Part shown: one piece after another, positions 1 through 5,518 of the stretch
How positions within the stretch are numbered: position 1 is the stretch's first letter
How the letters are laid out: every line of letters begins with the position of its first letter
IMG/VR virus record: IMGVR_UViG_3300006735_000319
Location: 1 to 21,392 of that record
Length of the DNA stretch: 21,392 nt
Direction: 5' to 3' (one strand)
DNA from: a virus
Made by a program: the position numbers and the translations under genes
Notes under the pieces: generated by a model
Seen by the model: the letters and a program-made list of their open reading frames with translations, nothing else
The model's database searches: none
What the model was told of the DNA's origin: nothing

Positions 1-1323
1 AATGAGGAAGGTTCTATAAAAGCTAAAGGGTGTGAAACTGAATCAGTTTGGCAATGTGAATACCCGGCTAATTTTTCTGTGTTACATAAGGTGTTTGGAG
101 ATAATTTTCAACAAAGAATGGTTAATGATAAATTTGATGTTGGTAATAGTGTTACTATAGTTAAAGCATATGAAGCAGTAACTAATTATTTAGGTTTTTC
201 ATTTTTGGAGGCGGGTAAAACTATGGGATTAGCTCCTTATGGTAAAGATAATTCTAATATACCTCAATTATTTAAAGATAATAGGGCATCTAAAGATATA
301 TTCATCCCAGATTATCCTAGAGGTGCTTATATAGATGATCAATCAAATCCCGTTTTTAGACGTAATAGAGATCCTAAAAATTTTCATCATAATTTTAATG
401 AAGTACTAGATATAGAAAAAGATCTGGCATACAAAATACAACAAGAAACACAGGAAAAAGTAGGTGATTTAATTGAACAGGCAATCAATATAACTAAAAT
501 AAATCAAGTAGTATTGGCTGGTGGTTATGGTTTAAATTGTGTTGCTAATTACTATTTACAAAAACGTTTTCCTAATGTAGAATTATATTGTGAACCCATT
601 TCGCATGATGGAGGAACAGCAATAGGTGGTGCAAAATTAACTTGGCATGGTAGTAATAATGATAAAACAATAAGAAAACAAACATCGTTATATTATGGAC
701 CAAAATATTCTAAAGAACAATTAAACCAATCAGTATTACAAGTTGAAGATAAATTTACCACTTATAAAGGTAATCCTAAAGTTGTGGCTGAATTATTAAA
801 TGAAGGTAATATAGTAACATTATTTCAGGGTTCGAGTGAGGCGGGTCCTAGGGCATTAGGTAATAGATCTATTTTATATAATGCTACTGATCCTAATGGT
901 AAAGAATTTGTTAATAAAGTGAAAGGTAGAGAATGGTTTAGACCGTTTGCGGGTACTGTATTAGAGGAAGATGTTAATAAATGGTTTGATTTAGCAGGTA
1001 TGGATTCATCTCCATTTATGATGTATGCCGTGGATGTTAGAACCCTTCATCCAACACAAGATCAGGATCCTGTACCCTCTATAACTCATGTAGATGATAC
1101 TTGTAGAATACAAACAGTAAATAAAGACCAAAATGAACATTATTATAATATAATAAATGAGTTTAAAAAATTAACTGGTGTACCTATTGTATTTAATACT
1201 TCATTTAACTTAGCAGGTGAACCATTAGTAGAAACTATTAATGATGCTATAAATGTTTTACTTAATAGTGATATAAAATATCTTTACTTACCAGAAATAG
1301 AACTTATATTAGAGAAAAAATGA
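1..1323 (+). CDS. Carbamoyltransferase (NodU/CmcH family), 5' end outside window
   Basis: The frame is open from base 1, so the gene starts upstream; the GTG at 79 is internal. About 440 residues of a family usually near 550-600 are present. Members transfer a carbamoyl group from carbamoyl phosphate to a hydroxyl on a sugar, antibiotic or nodulation factor. Visible landmarks are the Kae1-like stretch VVLAGGYGLNCVAN (about residue 171), GTAIGGAK, the C-terminal signature GSSEAGPRALGNRS (about residue 277), WFRPFAGTVLEED, and VPIVFNTSFN followed by AGEPLV. The N-terminal metal-binding histidines lie outside the window. The stop overlaps the next start as ATGA, so the two genes are probably co-translated. 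Such genes are common in marine T4-like phages, where the substrate is unknown; modification of a surface glycan or of DNA precursors is inference. Confidence 0.93.
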   Translation, partial: NEEGSIKAKGCETESVWQCEYPANFSVLHKVFGDNFQQRMVNDKFDVGNSVTIVKAYEAVTNYLGFSFLEAGKTMGLAPYGKDNSNIPQLFKDNRASKDIFIPDYPRGAYIDDQSNPVFRRNRDPKNFHHNFNEVLDIEKDLAYKIQQETQEKVGDLIEQAINITKINQVVLAGGYGLNCVANYYLQKRFPNVELYCEPISHDGGTAIGGAKLTWHGSNNDKTIRKQTSLYYGPKYSKEQLNQSVLQVEDKFTTYKGNPKVVAELLNEGNIVTLFQGSSEAGPRALGNRSILYNATDPNGKEFVNKVKGREWFRPFAGTVLEEDVNKWFDLAGMDSSPFMMYAVDVRTLHPTQDQDPVPSITHVDDTCRIQTVNKDQNEHYYNIINEFKKLTGVPIVFNTSFNLAGEPLVETINDAINVLLNSDIKYLYLPEIELILEKK

Positions 1324-1670
1324 TGGATCCTAAGTTACTTACTATAGGTTTTTTATATTTTGTTGTATCGGCTACTGCTATTTGGTTTCAAACTCATGCT
1401 CAATTTTTTAATGATTGGTCTAAAGACAATGCTTTATTAGTTGCTATACCCGGATTTGTAATTTCATATTGGTCAATAAAAGCTACTGAAAATATAGCCG
1501 CAGCATACGATGGAGCAGTATGGCCAGCTAGATTAATTGGTTTTGGAGTAGGCATTATTTTATTTTCAATACTTACTTGGCTTATATTAGGTGAGAAAAT
1601 AGAGATTAAATCTGCTGTATGTGTTTTATTAGCTTTTTGTATATTAATTATTCAACTTTTTTGGAAATAA
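1320..1670 (+). CDS. Small four-helix membrane protein, half-DMT/EamA transporter-like
   Basis: The protein has 116 residues and about four hydrophobic helices: residues 5-22, 40-55, 70-90 and 95-115. The last two helices with WLILGEKIEIK between them resemble one half of a DMT superfamily unit (EamA, EmrE or ArnE type), in which a conserved GE precedes the final helix. A half-sized protein would have to work as a dimer. It starts inside the stop of the carbamoyltransferase gene (ATGA), with a second possible ATG at 1323. The coupling suggests it moves the carbamoylated product or its carrier across the membrane, but this is inference from position. Membrane location is clear from sequence; transport function is a resemblance only. 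Confidence 0.75.
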   Translation: MMDPKLLTIGFLYFVVSATAIWFQTHAQFFNDWSKDNALLVAIPGFVISYWSIKATENIAAAYDGAVWPARLIGFGVGIILFSILTWLILGEKIEIKSAVCVLLAFCILIIQLFWK

Positions 1671-1672
1671 AT

Positions 1673-1703
1673 TTGGCTACCCAGGAGACCTTTCGTATAT
1701 TTA
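1673..1703 (+). promoter_or_regulatory. Bacteroidota-type promoter (TTG-N20-TATATTTA)
   Basis: TTG at 1673-1675 lies exactly 20 bases before TATATTTA at 1696-1703. The Bacteroidota housekeeping consensus is TTG near -33 and TAnnTTTG near -7. It sits in the only clear intergenic gap after the membrane gene and 34 bases ahead of the ATG at 1738. The same spacing recurs at 4485, 6050 and 8280. Confidence 0.6.
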
Positions 1704-1716
1704 CAGGGTAAATAAG

Positions 1717-1740
1717 TAATTAATTAATATAAAGGTTATG
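1717..1740 (+). promoter_or_regulatory. Repeated leader, TTAATTAA...AAAGGTTATG type
   Basis: TAATTAATTAAT followed by ATAAAGGTT leads straight into the ATG at 1738. Near-identical leaders precede the genes at 2049, 3314 and 6120, and shorter forms precede 2241 and 6401. AAAGG could pair weakly with the 16S 3' end, but lies only two bases from ATG, unusually close for a Shine-Dalgarno site. Confidence 0.55.
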
Positions 1741-2031
1741 AGTAATTTTAAAAGATTTGATAGACATGAAGTGTTTGAAATGGAAGACACGTCATTCGTA
1801 TTAGATATTATTGGTAAAGTTGATAAGTATGACTATGAAGATGGTGGTGCCGAAGTTTCTAACATGTTATTTGGATTGTTTGATGGTTATTGGTATTCTG
1901 ATTTATACAGAATGTTAAACGATAACTTAAAAGTATCAACATACGATGTTGCTATAATGGATGAAGTGTTGAGTAAAATTTCTAAGGCAATTAACATGGA
2001 TCAAAGTGAAGAAAAAATTTATTTTAATTAA
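1738..2031 (+). CDS. Small acidic protein of unknown function
   Basis: The 97-residue product is not recognised. It is acidic and aromatic-rich, with an FGLFDGYWYSDLYRML stretch at about residues 46-61, and looks like a compact soluble alpha/beta protein. It is the first gene after a promoter-like site and a repeated leader, and heads a series of small genes with the same leader. That suggests an early or middle accessory gene made during host takeover. The function is unknown. Confidence 0.75.
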   Translation: MSNFKRFDRHEVFEMEDTSFVLDIIGKVDKYDYEDGGAEVSNMLFGLFDGYWYSDLYRMLNDNLKVSTYDVAIMDEVLSKISKAINMDQSEEKIYFN

Positions 2032-2051
2032 TTAATAAATAAAAGGTTATG
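2024..2051 (+). promoter_or_regulatory. Repeated leader before gene 2049
   Basis: TTAATTAATTAA followed by TAAATAAAAGGTTATG overlaps the end of the upstream gene (stop at 2029-2031). It is the second copy of the leader seen at 1717. Confidence 0.5.
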
Positions 2052-2234
2052 CAAATTAAAGATTTAAAAGTAGGTCAATTATTTCAAATGGAAGGATTAG
2101 ATATGGATGGTAATACTGTTCAAGCTGATTGTACGTTAAGAGCTTATAATGGAATGAATAAATACGTTGTGGAATCAGATGGTATTACTATATTATATGA
2201 TGGTGAAGATGTTATTACAAAAGTTTATAAATAA
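2049..2234 (+). CDS. Small beta-rich (SH3-like) protein of unknown function
   Basis: The 61-residue product is not recognised by name. Its alternating pattern (IKDLKVGQLFQME, then a short turn, then TLRAYNGMNKYVVES and a final strand) suggests a five-strand SH3-like or KOW-like barrel, as in many small phage proteins. It begins at the AAAGGTTATG leader, 17 bases after the previous stop. The fold is inferred from pattern alone. Confidence 0.75.
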   Translation: MQIKDLKVGQLFQMEGLDMDGNTVQADCTLRAYNGMNKYVVESDGITILYDGEDVITKVYK

Positions 2235-2243
2235 AAGGTTATG
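2231..2243 (+). promoter_or_regulatory. Short leader ATAAAAGGTTATG
   Basis: This short form of the leader lacks TTAATTAA and overlaps the preceding stop codon at 2232-2234. It leads directly into the ATG at 2241. Confidence 0.45.
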
Positions 2244-2459
2244 GCAATTAAAAAATTAAAAAATAGAAGTAGATTAGAAATTGATTTAACAGGGCCAGAT
2301 GGTAATGCATTTGCATTATTAGGTCGTGCTAAAGGTTTATGTGCCCAATTAGGCATTCCTTTTAAACCACTAAGTGATAAAATGACTAGTGGTGATTATG
2401 AAAATCTAGTTAAAGTATTCGATGATACGTTTGGAAATTTTGTTACATTATATAGATAA
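2241..2459 (+). CDS. Small conserved-looking phage protein, unknown function
   Basis: The protein has 72 residues. The N-terminal half carries LEIDLTGPDGNAFALLG followed by a helix RAKGLCAQLGI. From memory, this pattern is widespread in small proteins of marine T4-like phages, but no function is attached. The C-terminal half is helical and ends in FGNFVTLYR. It is preceded by the short leader, and the next gene starts 4 bases after its stop. This is a confident gene with unknown function. Confidence 0.8.
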   Translation: MAIKKLKNRSRLEIDLTGPDGNAFALLGRAKGLCAQLGIPFKPLSDKMTSGDYENLVKVFDDTFGNFVTLYR

Positions 2460-2463
2460 TATT

Positions 2464-2628
2464 ATGACTAAATGGATAGAATATAAAGGTAAAAGAAAAA
2501 AACTATTTGGTGAATCCGAAAGTGGTAATCCTATAGTTAAAATGAATGGTAATTTAGTTCAGATTCCCATTGAGTATACTAATTATGAACCAGAAGAATG
2601 GATAAGTAATTCACTTTATAGCAGCTAA
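2464..2628 (+). CDS. Small protein, unknown function
   Basis: The product has 54 residues from the ATG at 2464. An in-frame ATG at 2422 exists, but it would overlap the upstream gene by 38 bases and add a poor N-terminus, so 2464 is preferred. The sequence (MTKWIEYKGKRKKLFGES, then strands NPIVKMNG and LVQIPIEYTN) suggests a small basic beta-barrel-like protein. It is followed after 4 bases by the next gene. Function unknown. Confidence 0.65.
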   Translation: MTKWIEYKGKRKKLFGESESGNPIVKMNGNLVQIPIEYTNYEPEEWISNSLYSS

Positions 2629-2632
2629 TAAT

Positions 2633-2944
2633 ATGAATAAAACAACAGTAATATATCCAAATGAAGATTTAATCACATTTGATAATTTAAAAATTGAAAA
2701 TAATAGGGATGCAGGTCCAGATGCTAAAGAAGCAAAAGAAATATTTGATAATGGATATGGAGTTCTAATAGAACAAAATAGACGAACATTAGGTAACAGA
2801 AATAAGTTATGGCAAGTAACTTTAATAGATTCCGAATGGGAAGAGATAGTGGAGGATTCTAAAATATCAAAAGATGGTGTTTGGGAATATTGTGATGAGG
2901 ATGAAGTAAATGAAATATTAAAATTAATACAAACAGAGTTATAA
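2633..2944 (+). CDS. Acidic small protein, unknown function
   Basis: The 103-residue acidic product is not recognised. It has a helical centre (DAKEAKEIFDNGYGVLIEQN), a strand LWQVTLIDSEW and an acidic C-terminal helix. The stop overlaps the next start as TAATG, so it is probably translated together with the PC4-like gene. It may be a partner of that DNA-binding protein, but only position supports this. Confidence 0.75.
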   Translation: MNKTTVIYPNEDLITFDNLKIENNRDAGPDAKEAKEIFDNGYGVLIEQNRRTLGNRNKLWQVTLIDSEWEEIVEDSKISKDGVWEYCDEDEVNEILKLIQTEL

Positions 2945-3159
2945 TGGAACAAATTATTGAAATTAAAAAAAATAAAACTAACTATGTCCAAATTGAACTT
3001 AGAGAATATGAAGGGCATGAGTATGTTGACGTAAGAGAATTTTACGATAGTCAAGATGGTAAACGATTACCCACTAAAAAGGGTATTACGTTTTCTCCTA
3101 AGGTATTAGAAGAAGTAATTGATGGGTTGTCCATGTTGAAGGATCAAATGAATGGATAA
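2944..3159 (+). CDS. PC4/p15-like transcriptional coactivator, ssDNA-binding
   Basis: The 71-residue product matches the pattern of the PC4/p15 C-terminal domain. Basic strands at residues 3-20 (IIEIKKNKTNYVQIELREY) are followed by a DVREFY segment, then LPTKKGITFSP and a C-terminal amphipathic helix (VLEEVIDGLSMLK). In this family a dimer binds single-stranded or melted DNA through the curved sheet, and phage members have been linked to replication, recombination or transcription. Start and stop overlap both neighbours (TAATG at 2944; next ATG at 3152). Family assignment is fairly sure; the role here is inferred. Confidence 0.8.
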   Translation: MEQIIEIKKNKTNYVQIELREYEGHEYVDVREFYDSQDGKRLPTKKGITFSPKVLEEVIDGLSMLKDQMNG

Positions 3160-3298
3160 AATAAATGAAGTAGAAAAATGTGTGTCATGTGGCACAACTA
3201 CTCCTTATGTTATGAGACAATCAATTCATGAAAGGTTATATTATATAGAGGGAGCAGGACAATTATGTGAGGATTGTCATTATAAAATCTACGGTTAA
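3152..3298 (+). CDS. Zinc-finger-like microprotein (two CxxC pairs)
   Basis: The product has 48 residues. Two CxxC pairs, C10-C13 and C39-C42, separated by about 25 residues, fit a zinc ribbon or treble-clef type site (CVSCG ... LCEDCHYK). The start overlaps the PC4-like gene by 8 bases. Small zinc proteins of this kind often bind nucleic acid or host proteins, but nothing specific can be said. Codon use matches neighbours. Confidence 0.7.
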   Translation: MDKINEVEKCVSCGTTTPYVMRQSIHERLYYIEGAGQLCEDCHYKIYG

Positions 3299-3316
3299 TT
3301 AAAAATAAAGGTTATG
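3296..3316 (+). promoter_or_regulatory. Repeated leader before gene 3314
   Basis: TTAATTAAAAATAAAGGTT overlaps the preceding stop and leads into the ATG at 3314. It is another copy of the leader. Confidence 0.5.
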
Positions 3317-3445
3317 GAATGTGTAAAAGATGTTTTTGCGATAATGGGTTTATTTGCTACTTGTCTTGCTTTGTATCACTTCATTGGTGATCAAATTGCG
3401 ATATACAAGATAAACAAAAAGTGGAAAAATAAAGATAATGTTTAA
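3314..3445 (+). CDS. Membrane microprotein, one helix plus basic tail
   Basis: The 43-residue product has a hydrophobic helix at about residues 6-22 (VFAIMGLFATCLALYHF) and a basic tail rich in lysine (YKINKKWKNK). The positive tail suggests it faces the cytoplasm. It has the AAAGGTTATG leader and overlaps the next gene by 8 bases. No homologue is recognised. A role at the host membrane, such as superinfection control or lysis timing, is conceivable but unproven. Confidence 0.65.
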   Translation: MECVKDVFAIMGLFATCLALYHFIGDQIAIYKINKKWKNKDNV

Positions 3446-3581
3446 AACAATAATTCAAAATTGGCTAAAAGAAATAGTTAAATCTACTCCTAATGATCAA
3501 GAATTGGGTGCTAAAATAAGACATCTAGTTTACGAAACAGAATTAGAAAATAAAGCCAATAATAAATCCAGCGATGACTAA
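3438..3581 (+). CDS. Small hydrophilic protein, unknown function
   Basis: The 47-residue product is predicted helical (FKTIIQNWLKEIVKS, then GAKIRHLVYETELENKA) with a polar tail. It starts inside the previous gene (8-base overlap), and its codon use is like its neighbours. The function is unknown. Confidence 0.55.
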   Translation: MFKTIIQNWLKEIVKSTPNDQELGAKIRHLVYETELENKANNKSSDD

Positions 3582-3605
3582 TAAGACTCAGTTAAGAATT
3601 TTTTG

Positions 3606-3767
3606 ATGGATGTGTCACCTAGGAATACGGATATACAATTGAACACCGTCATTGTGGGTGATCTAAAAATGTACTTTAGTGCTCGTGGCAACAATAAACA
3701 CTACAATTTGGAATATTTTATTAACATGAAAACGGGGGAGAAAACCGATTACCATGAGAGTAAATGA
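3606..3767 (+). CDS. Small protein, unknown function
   Basis: The 53-residue product is likely beta-rich (IQLNTVIVGDLKMYFSA, YNLEYFINMKTGEKT). It starts 24 bases after the previous stop and overlaps the next ORF by 14 bases. From here on, codons use more G and C (acg, ggg, gtg) than in the leader-driven genes upstream. Function unknown. Confidence 0.55.
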   Translation: MDVSPRNTDIQLNTVIVGDLKMYFSARGNNKHYNLEYFINMKTGEKTDYHESK

Positions 3768-3855
3768 TAAATTGATTGGCGAGATTGCATTTGGGTTGTA
3801 CATGATTTTCTACATTTGGTGTGTGTATGAGCTGGTATTTGTATGCAAATGTTAA
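3754..3855 (+). CDS. Membrane microprotein, 33 residues
   Basis: A short basic/polar start (MRVNDKLIGE) is followed by one hydrophobic aromatic helix at residues 10-31 (IAFGLYMIFYIWCVYELVFV) and a CKC end. It overlaps the preceding ORF by 14 bases. The size makes chance possible, but the orderly hydrophobic helix and packed position favour a real gene. Confidence 0.45.
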   Translation: MRVNDKLIGEIAFGLYMIFYIWCVYELVFVCKC

Positions 3856-3911
3856 ACATAAACACGCTGGTATTCAATGCGTAACAGCGCTATAAAACGG
3901 TTATAATTGTA

Positions 3912-4001
3912 ATGATACCCAATCCACTATATGCGATAGTAAATGCTGTTAAACGCGTTACCCCTTATATTATATATGACAATAATGATATAGATAGATA
4001 A
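3912..4001 (+). CDS. Possible 29-residue microprotein
   Basis: The product begins MIPNPLYAIVNAVKRV and ends in an acidic NNDIDR tail. Its stop and the next start share one base (TAATG), as at true gene junctions in this phage. Very short, so support is mainly the junction and natural-looking composition. The 56 bases before it (3856-3911) hold nothing recognisable. Confidence 0.3.
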   Translation: MIPNPLYAIVNAVKRVTPYIIYDNNDIDR

Positions 4002-4111
4002 TGAGTTATGTATATTTGTATAGATATATTACCAAAGATAATGGTGCATTTGATAGATTGGGTGCGTGGTGTATGCTTATTTGCATGCAGGCAACCAAAT
4101 TTCTCATATGA
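4001..4111 (+). CDS. Possible 36-residue microprotein
   Basis: The ORF begins within the stop of the 29-residue ORF (TAATG). It contains a polar segment (YITKDNGAFDRLGAW) and a short hydrophobic end. A second ORF in another frame (4008-4157) overlaps nearly all of it, so at most one may be real. Confidence 0.3.
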   Translation: MSYVYLYRYITKDNGAFDRLGAWCMLICMQATKFLI

Positions 4112-4157
4112 CGAAGTATATATTTGCAGAATCAACAATCGTTACCGCATGAAATAA
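4008..4157 (+). CDS. Possible 49-residue protein overlapping gene 4001
   Basis: This alternative frame starts 7 bases after the 4001 start. It has a hydrophobic front and a polar end (SYDEVYICRINNRYRMK) that looks like a folded strand pair. It would leave only 29 bases before the next ORF. Which frame is used, or whether both are, cannot be settled from one sequence. Confidence 0.3.
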   Translation: MYICIDILPKIMVHLIDWVRGVCLFACRQPNFSYDEVYICRINNRYRMK

Positions 4158-4186
4158 AAAGTATTTGCAATTAAAGCGCGTTTAAA

Positions 4187-4303
4187 ATGAGAATAATACA
4201 AAAATTAAATAAAATTACAAATAAATTTGGGGCCCCGGGGTGGGGTTCTTATATTAGCATGTATAAAAAATTGGAAATATGGTCGAAACCGGTTTTAAAA
4301 TAG
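4187..4303 (+). CDS. 38-residue microprotein with GAPGWG core
   Basis: Basic N-terminal helix (MRIIQKLNKITNKF), then GAPGWGSYISMYKKLEIW and a basic end. The striking G/C run at 4229-4246 (GGGGCCCCGGGG within AT-rich DNA) is explained as codons for GAPGWG. It overlaps the next gene by 25 bases in another frame. No function is known. The conserved-looking aromatic/glycine core argues for a real protein. Confidence 0.5.
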   Translation: MRIIQKLNKITNKFGAPGWGSYISMYKKLEIWSKPVLK

Positions 4304-4428
4304 AGCTAACACACCCAGGTGTACATTGTTTATTGGGATTCCAGAAATGGGATGCTGATGGTGATGAACCGTATAATACATTTAAGATACATTTACTATG
4401 GATCACGTTAAGGTGGGATTGGGAGTAA
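4279..4428 (+). CDS. Small conserved-looking protein, unknown function
   Basis: The 49-residue product reads FKIELTHPGVHCLLGFQKW, then an acidic turn (DADGDEPYNTF), then strands KIHLLWITLRWDWE. The strand-turn-strand layout and the FQKWDADGDEPYNTF segment look like a compact phage protein seen in other marine phages, though I cannot name a family. It overlaps the 38-residue ORF upstream. It is the last gene before a promoter-like gap at 4429-4530. Confidence 0.6.
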   Translation: MVETGFKIELTHPGVHCLLGFQKWDADGDEPYNTFKIHLLWITLRWDWE

Positions 4429-4470
4429 CATATTTCCGCTTCACACTTCGATACTACCCGCTTGCCTTTA

Positions 4471-4493
4471 CTCGCCCAAGTGCTTTGGGCGGG
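4471..4493 (+). other. GC-rich hairpin (possible terminator or mRNA structure)
   Basis: CGCCCAA at 4473-4479 pairs perfectly with TTGGGCG at 4485-4491 around a 5-base loop; C-G and T-G pairs extend it to nine. No T-run follows, so it is not a standard intrinsic terminator. Its right arm also supplies the TTG of the promoter-like site at 4485, so hairpin and promoter overlap. Confidence 0.5.
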
Positions 4494-4515
4494 GGATGAT
4501 CCTAGTGTATATTTA
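4485..4515 (+). promoter_or_regulatory. Bacteroidota-type promoter (TTG-N20-TATATTTA)
   Basis: TTG at 4485-4487 is followed by exactly 20 bases and TATATTTA at 4508-4515, 15 bases before the ATG at 4531. It lies in one of the few true gaps (4429-4530), downstream of a hairpin stem. Confidence 0.6.
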
Positions 4516-4530
4516 CTATAAACTGTTAAT

Positions 4531-4755
4531 ATGGCAACACTTAGAGAAATATACGATGAATTAGAAAGAATACATGGCGATATCACAGACTATGTAGAAG
4601 AATGCGACAATGGCAACTTATCCAGCGATTTAACCATGAACGTGGAAAATCCCATGGAATCATTACTGGTTGCGCTAGAGACGTTAATTGACGACAAAGA
4701 TGCCGGAATTTACGATGATAGAGAAATTTATGAAAATCCTGAAGATTTTGATTGA
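4531..4755 (+). CDS. Small acidic helical protein, unknown function
   Basis: The 74-residue, strongly acidic product has a helical front (LREIYDELERIHGDITDYVEE), a second helix around MESLLVALETLIDDKD and an acidic tail (YDDREIYENPEDFD). Acidic small phage proteins can mimic DNA or bind host proteins, but no such evidence exists here. It has its own promoter-like site. The antisense ORFs over it are shadows. Confidence 0.7.
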   Translation: MATLREIYDELERIHGDITDYVEECDNGNLSSDLTMNVENPMESLLVALETLIDDKDAGIYDDREIYENPEDFD

Positions 4756-4936
4756 TAGCGGGCCGATCGCGGATTGTGATCGTACCGCTCCCACGATCGC
4801 CACGGTCCATCGATGGTGCGTGGATACCGCAAAAAAGGTTGATGGATTCATTCATCTTCTACGATTTTCCACATCGATTAGTATATACAAATATATTTTA
4901 TGCGAAAATTATGGCGGTATTGGGCAAGAGCCCTAG
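4730..4936 (+). CDS. Possible small ORF in GC-rich stretch
   Basis: A 68-codon frame from the ATG at 4730 covers the otherwise empty 4756-4899 stretch. It has a plausible segment (TIATVHRWCVDTAKKVDGF) but a less natural end, and overlaps both neighbours (26 and 37 bases). A competing plus-strand frame (4752-4973) is also open. DNA at about 4756-4830 is far richer in G and C than its surroundings. If neither frame is real, the stretch is non-coding with CGATCG-like palindromes, including CCATCGATGG. Confidence 0.3.
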   Translation: MKILKILIDSGPIADCDRTAPTIATVHRWCVDTAKKVDGFIHLLRFSTSISIYKYILCENYGGIGQEP

Positions 4937-5064
4937 GAGAAAAAATTGGAGAGACAGATGGGCGCGCAGATAACGTTGCCTTTATTAGAACTCTCATTAT
5001 ATTACAAGCAGTTATAACAAATGTTTTAATAGCATGGAATATAATTCGCAGATGGGATGAGTAG
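4900..5064 (+). CDS. Small membrane protein with amphipathic front, unknown function
   Basis: The 54-residue product has a basic aromatic N-terminal part (MRKLWRYWARALGEKIGE), a polar link (TDGRADNVAFIR) and a hydrophobic helix at residues 31-47 (TLIILQAVITNVLIAWN), ending in IIRRWDE. The LWRYWARALGEK...AD.VA.IRT layout is one I associate with small proteins of uncultured marine phages. No function is known. Its end overlaps the next ORF by 8 bases. Confidence 0.65.
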   Translation: MRKLWRYWARALGEKIGETDGRADNVAFIRTLIILQAVITNVLIAWNIIRRWDE

Positions 5065-5212
5065 AAAAATACCAGAATGGTCAAAATTAACATGGAATTG
5101 TGGATGTGGCGCACTAAATGCGGGATGGTTAGATAATTGTGGAAAATGTGGCAAAAGTAAAAAAGAAAACGAAAAAGAATACGCCAAAAATTATAATGTG
5201 TTCTCAGTGTAA
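5057..5212 (+). CDS. Zinc-ribbon-like microprotein
   Basis: The 51-residue product has cysteines at 15, 17, 28 and 31 (NCGCGALNAGWLDNCGKCGK), a likely four-cysteine zinc site in the style of a RanBP2 or zinc-ribbon knuckle. A lysine/glutamate-rich tail follows. It overlaps both neighbours (8 bases before, 17 after). A zinc-dependent fold is likely; the target is unknown. Confidence 0.6.
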   Translation: MSRKIPEWSKLTWNCGCGALNAGWLDNCGKCGKSKKENEKEYAKNYNVFSV

Positions 5213-5354
5213 TGAAGAATTTACAAATGGTTATGATTACCGCATGCATTGGGAAAAACATTATGATGATTATATAAAATACGGAATAGATTATGCCAGA
5301 AAGAAAGCAGAAAAAATTAAAGGATACCCCCTTACTAGATCAGGTTCAACTTGA
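5196..5354 (+). CDS. C2H2 zinc-finger-like small protein
   Basis: From the ATG at 5196 the product has 52 residues and starts MCSQCNEEFTNGYDYRMHWE. Cys-x2-Cys, 12 residues, His-x3-His fits a classic C2H2 finger. A basic helix follows (YARKKAEKIKG). An upstream in-frame ATG at 5139 would give 71 residues but would overlap the previous gene by 74 bases, so 5196 is preferred. C2H2 fingers are rare in bacterial viruses and mostly bind nucleic acid. Overlaps the next ORF by 62 bases. Confidence 0.55.
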   Translation: MCSQCNEEFTNGYDYRMHWEKHYDDYIKYGIDYARKKAEKIKGYPLTRSGST

Positions 5355-5463
5355 GCGTGAATTATGGAACGCGGCATTGCGAGTTCCTCCTCCTCACCGT
5401 AGTAAAAAGAAATATTCTCGCAAGGGCAAGGCCCGTTTTAGGGATTTTGACAAAGATTTATAG
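5293..5463 (+). CDS. Small basic protein, unknown function
   Basis: The 56-residue, lysine/arginine-rich product begins MPERKQKKLKDTPLLDQVQL. A proline-rich turn (RVPPPHRSKKKYSRKGK) precedes an RFRDFDKDL end. The charge suggests nucleic-acid or ribosome contact. It overlaps the zinc-finger gene by 62 bases in another frame, the longest overlap in the cluster, so one of the two ends may be less certain. The next 55 bases to 5518 hold no gene. Confidence 0.5.
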   Translation: MPERKQKKLKDTPLLDQVQLERELWNAALRVPPPHRSKKKYSRKGKARFRDFDKDL

Positions 5464-5518
5464 ATTCGCAACCTCTCCGTAAAAAAATTTTTCCATATCC
5501 GCAAGAGTATATATTTAT

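Noticed and set aside
2611-3054. Minus-strand ORF of 147 codons
   Set aside because: It is the complement of two well-supported plus-strand genes, one of them PC4-like; the length comes from AT-rich antisense.
4008-4026. TATATTTG at 4011-4018, a perfect TAnnTTTG box
   Set aside because: There is no TTG about 20 bases upstream, and it lies inside plausible coding frames.
4119-4126. Second TATATTTG box
   Set aside because: No TTG at the right distance; probably chance in AT-rich DNA.
4229-4246. GGGGCCCCGGGG palindromic run considered as a binding or recombination site
   Set aside because: It is explained as GAPGWG codons of the 38-residue ORF at 4187-4303.
4254-4586. Minus-strand ORF of 110 codons
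   Set aside because: It lies opposite the plus-strand small genes and a promoter-like gap, every confident gene is on the plus strand, and its sequence looks unnatural.
4752-4973. Plus-strand ORF of 73 codons
   Set aside because: It competes with the 4730 and 4900 frames, and most of it overlaps the better-looking 4900 gene.
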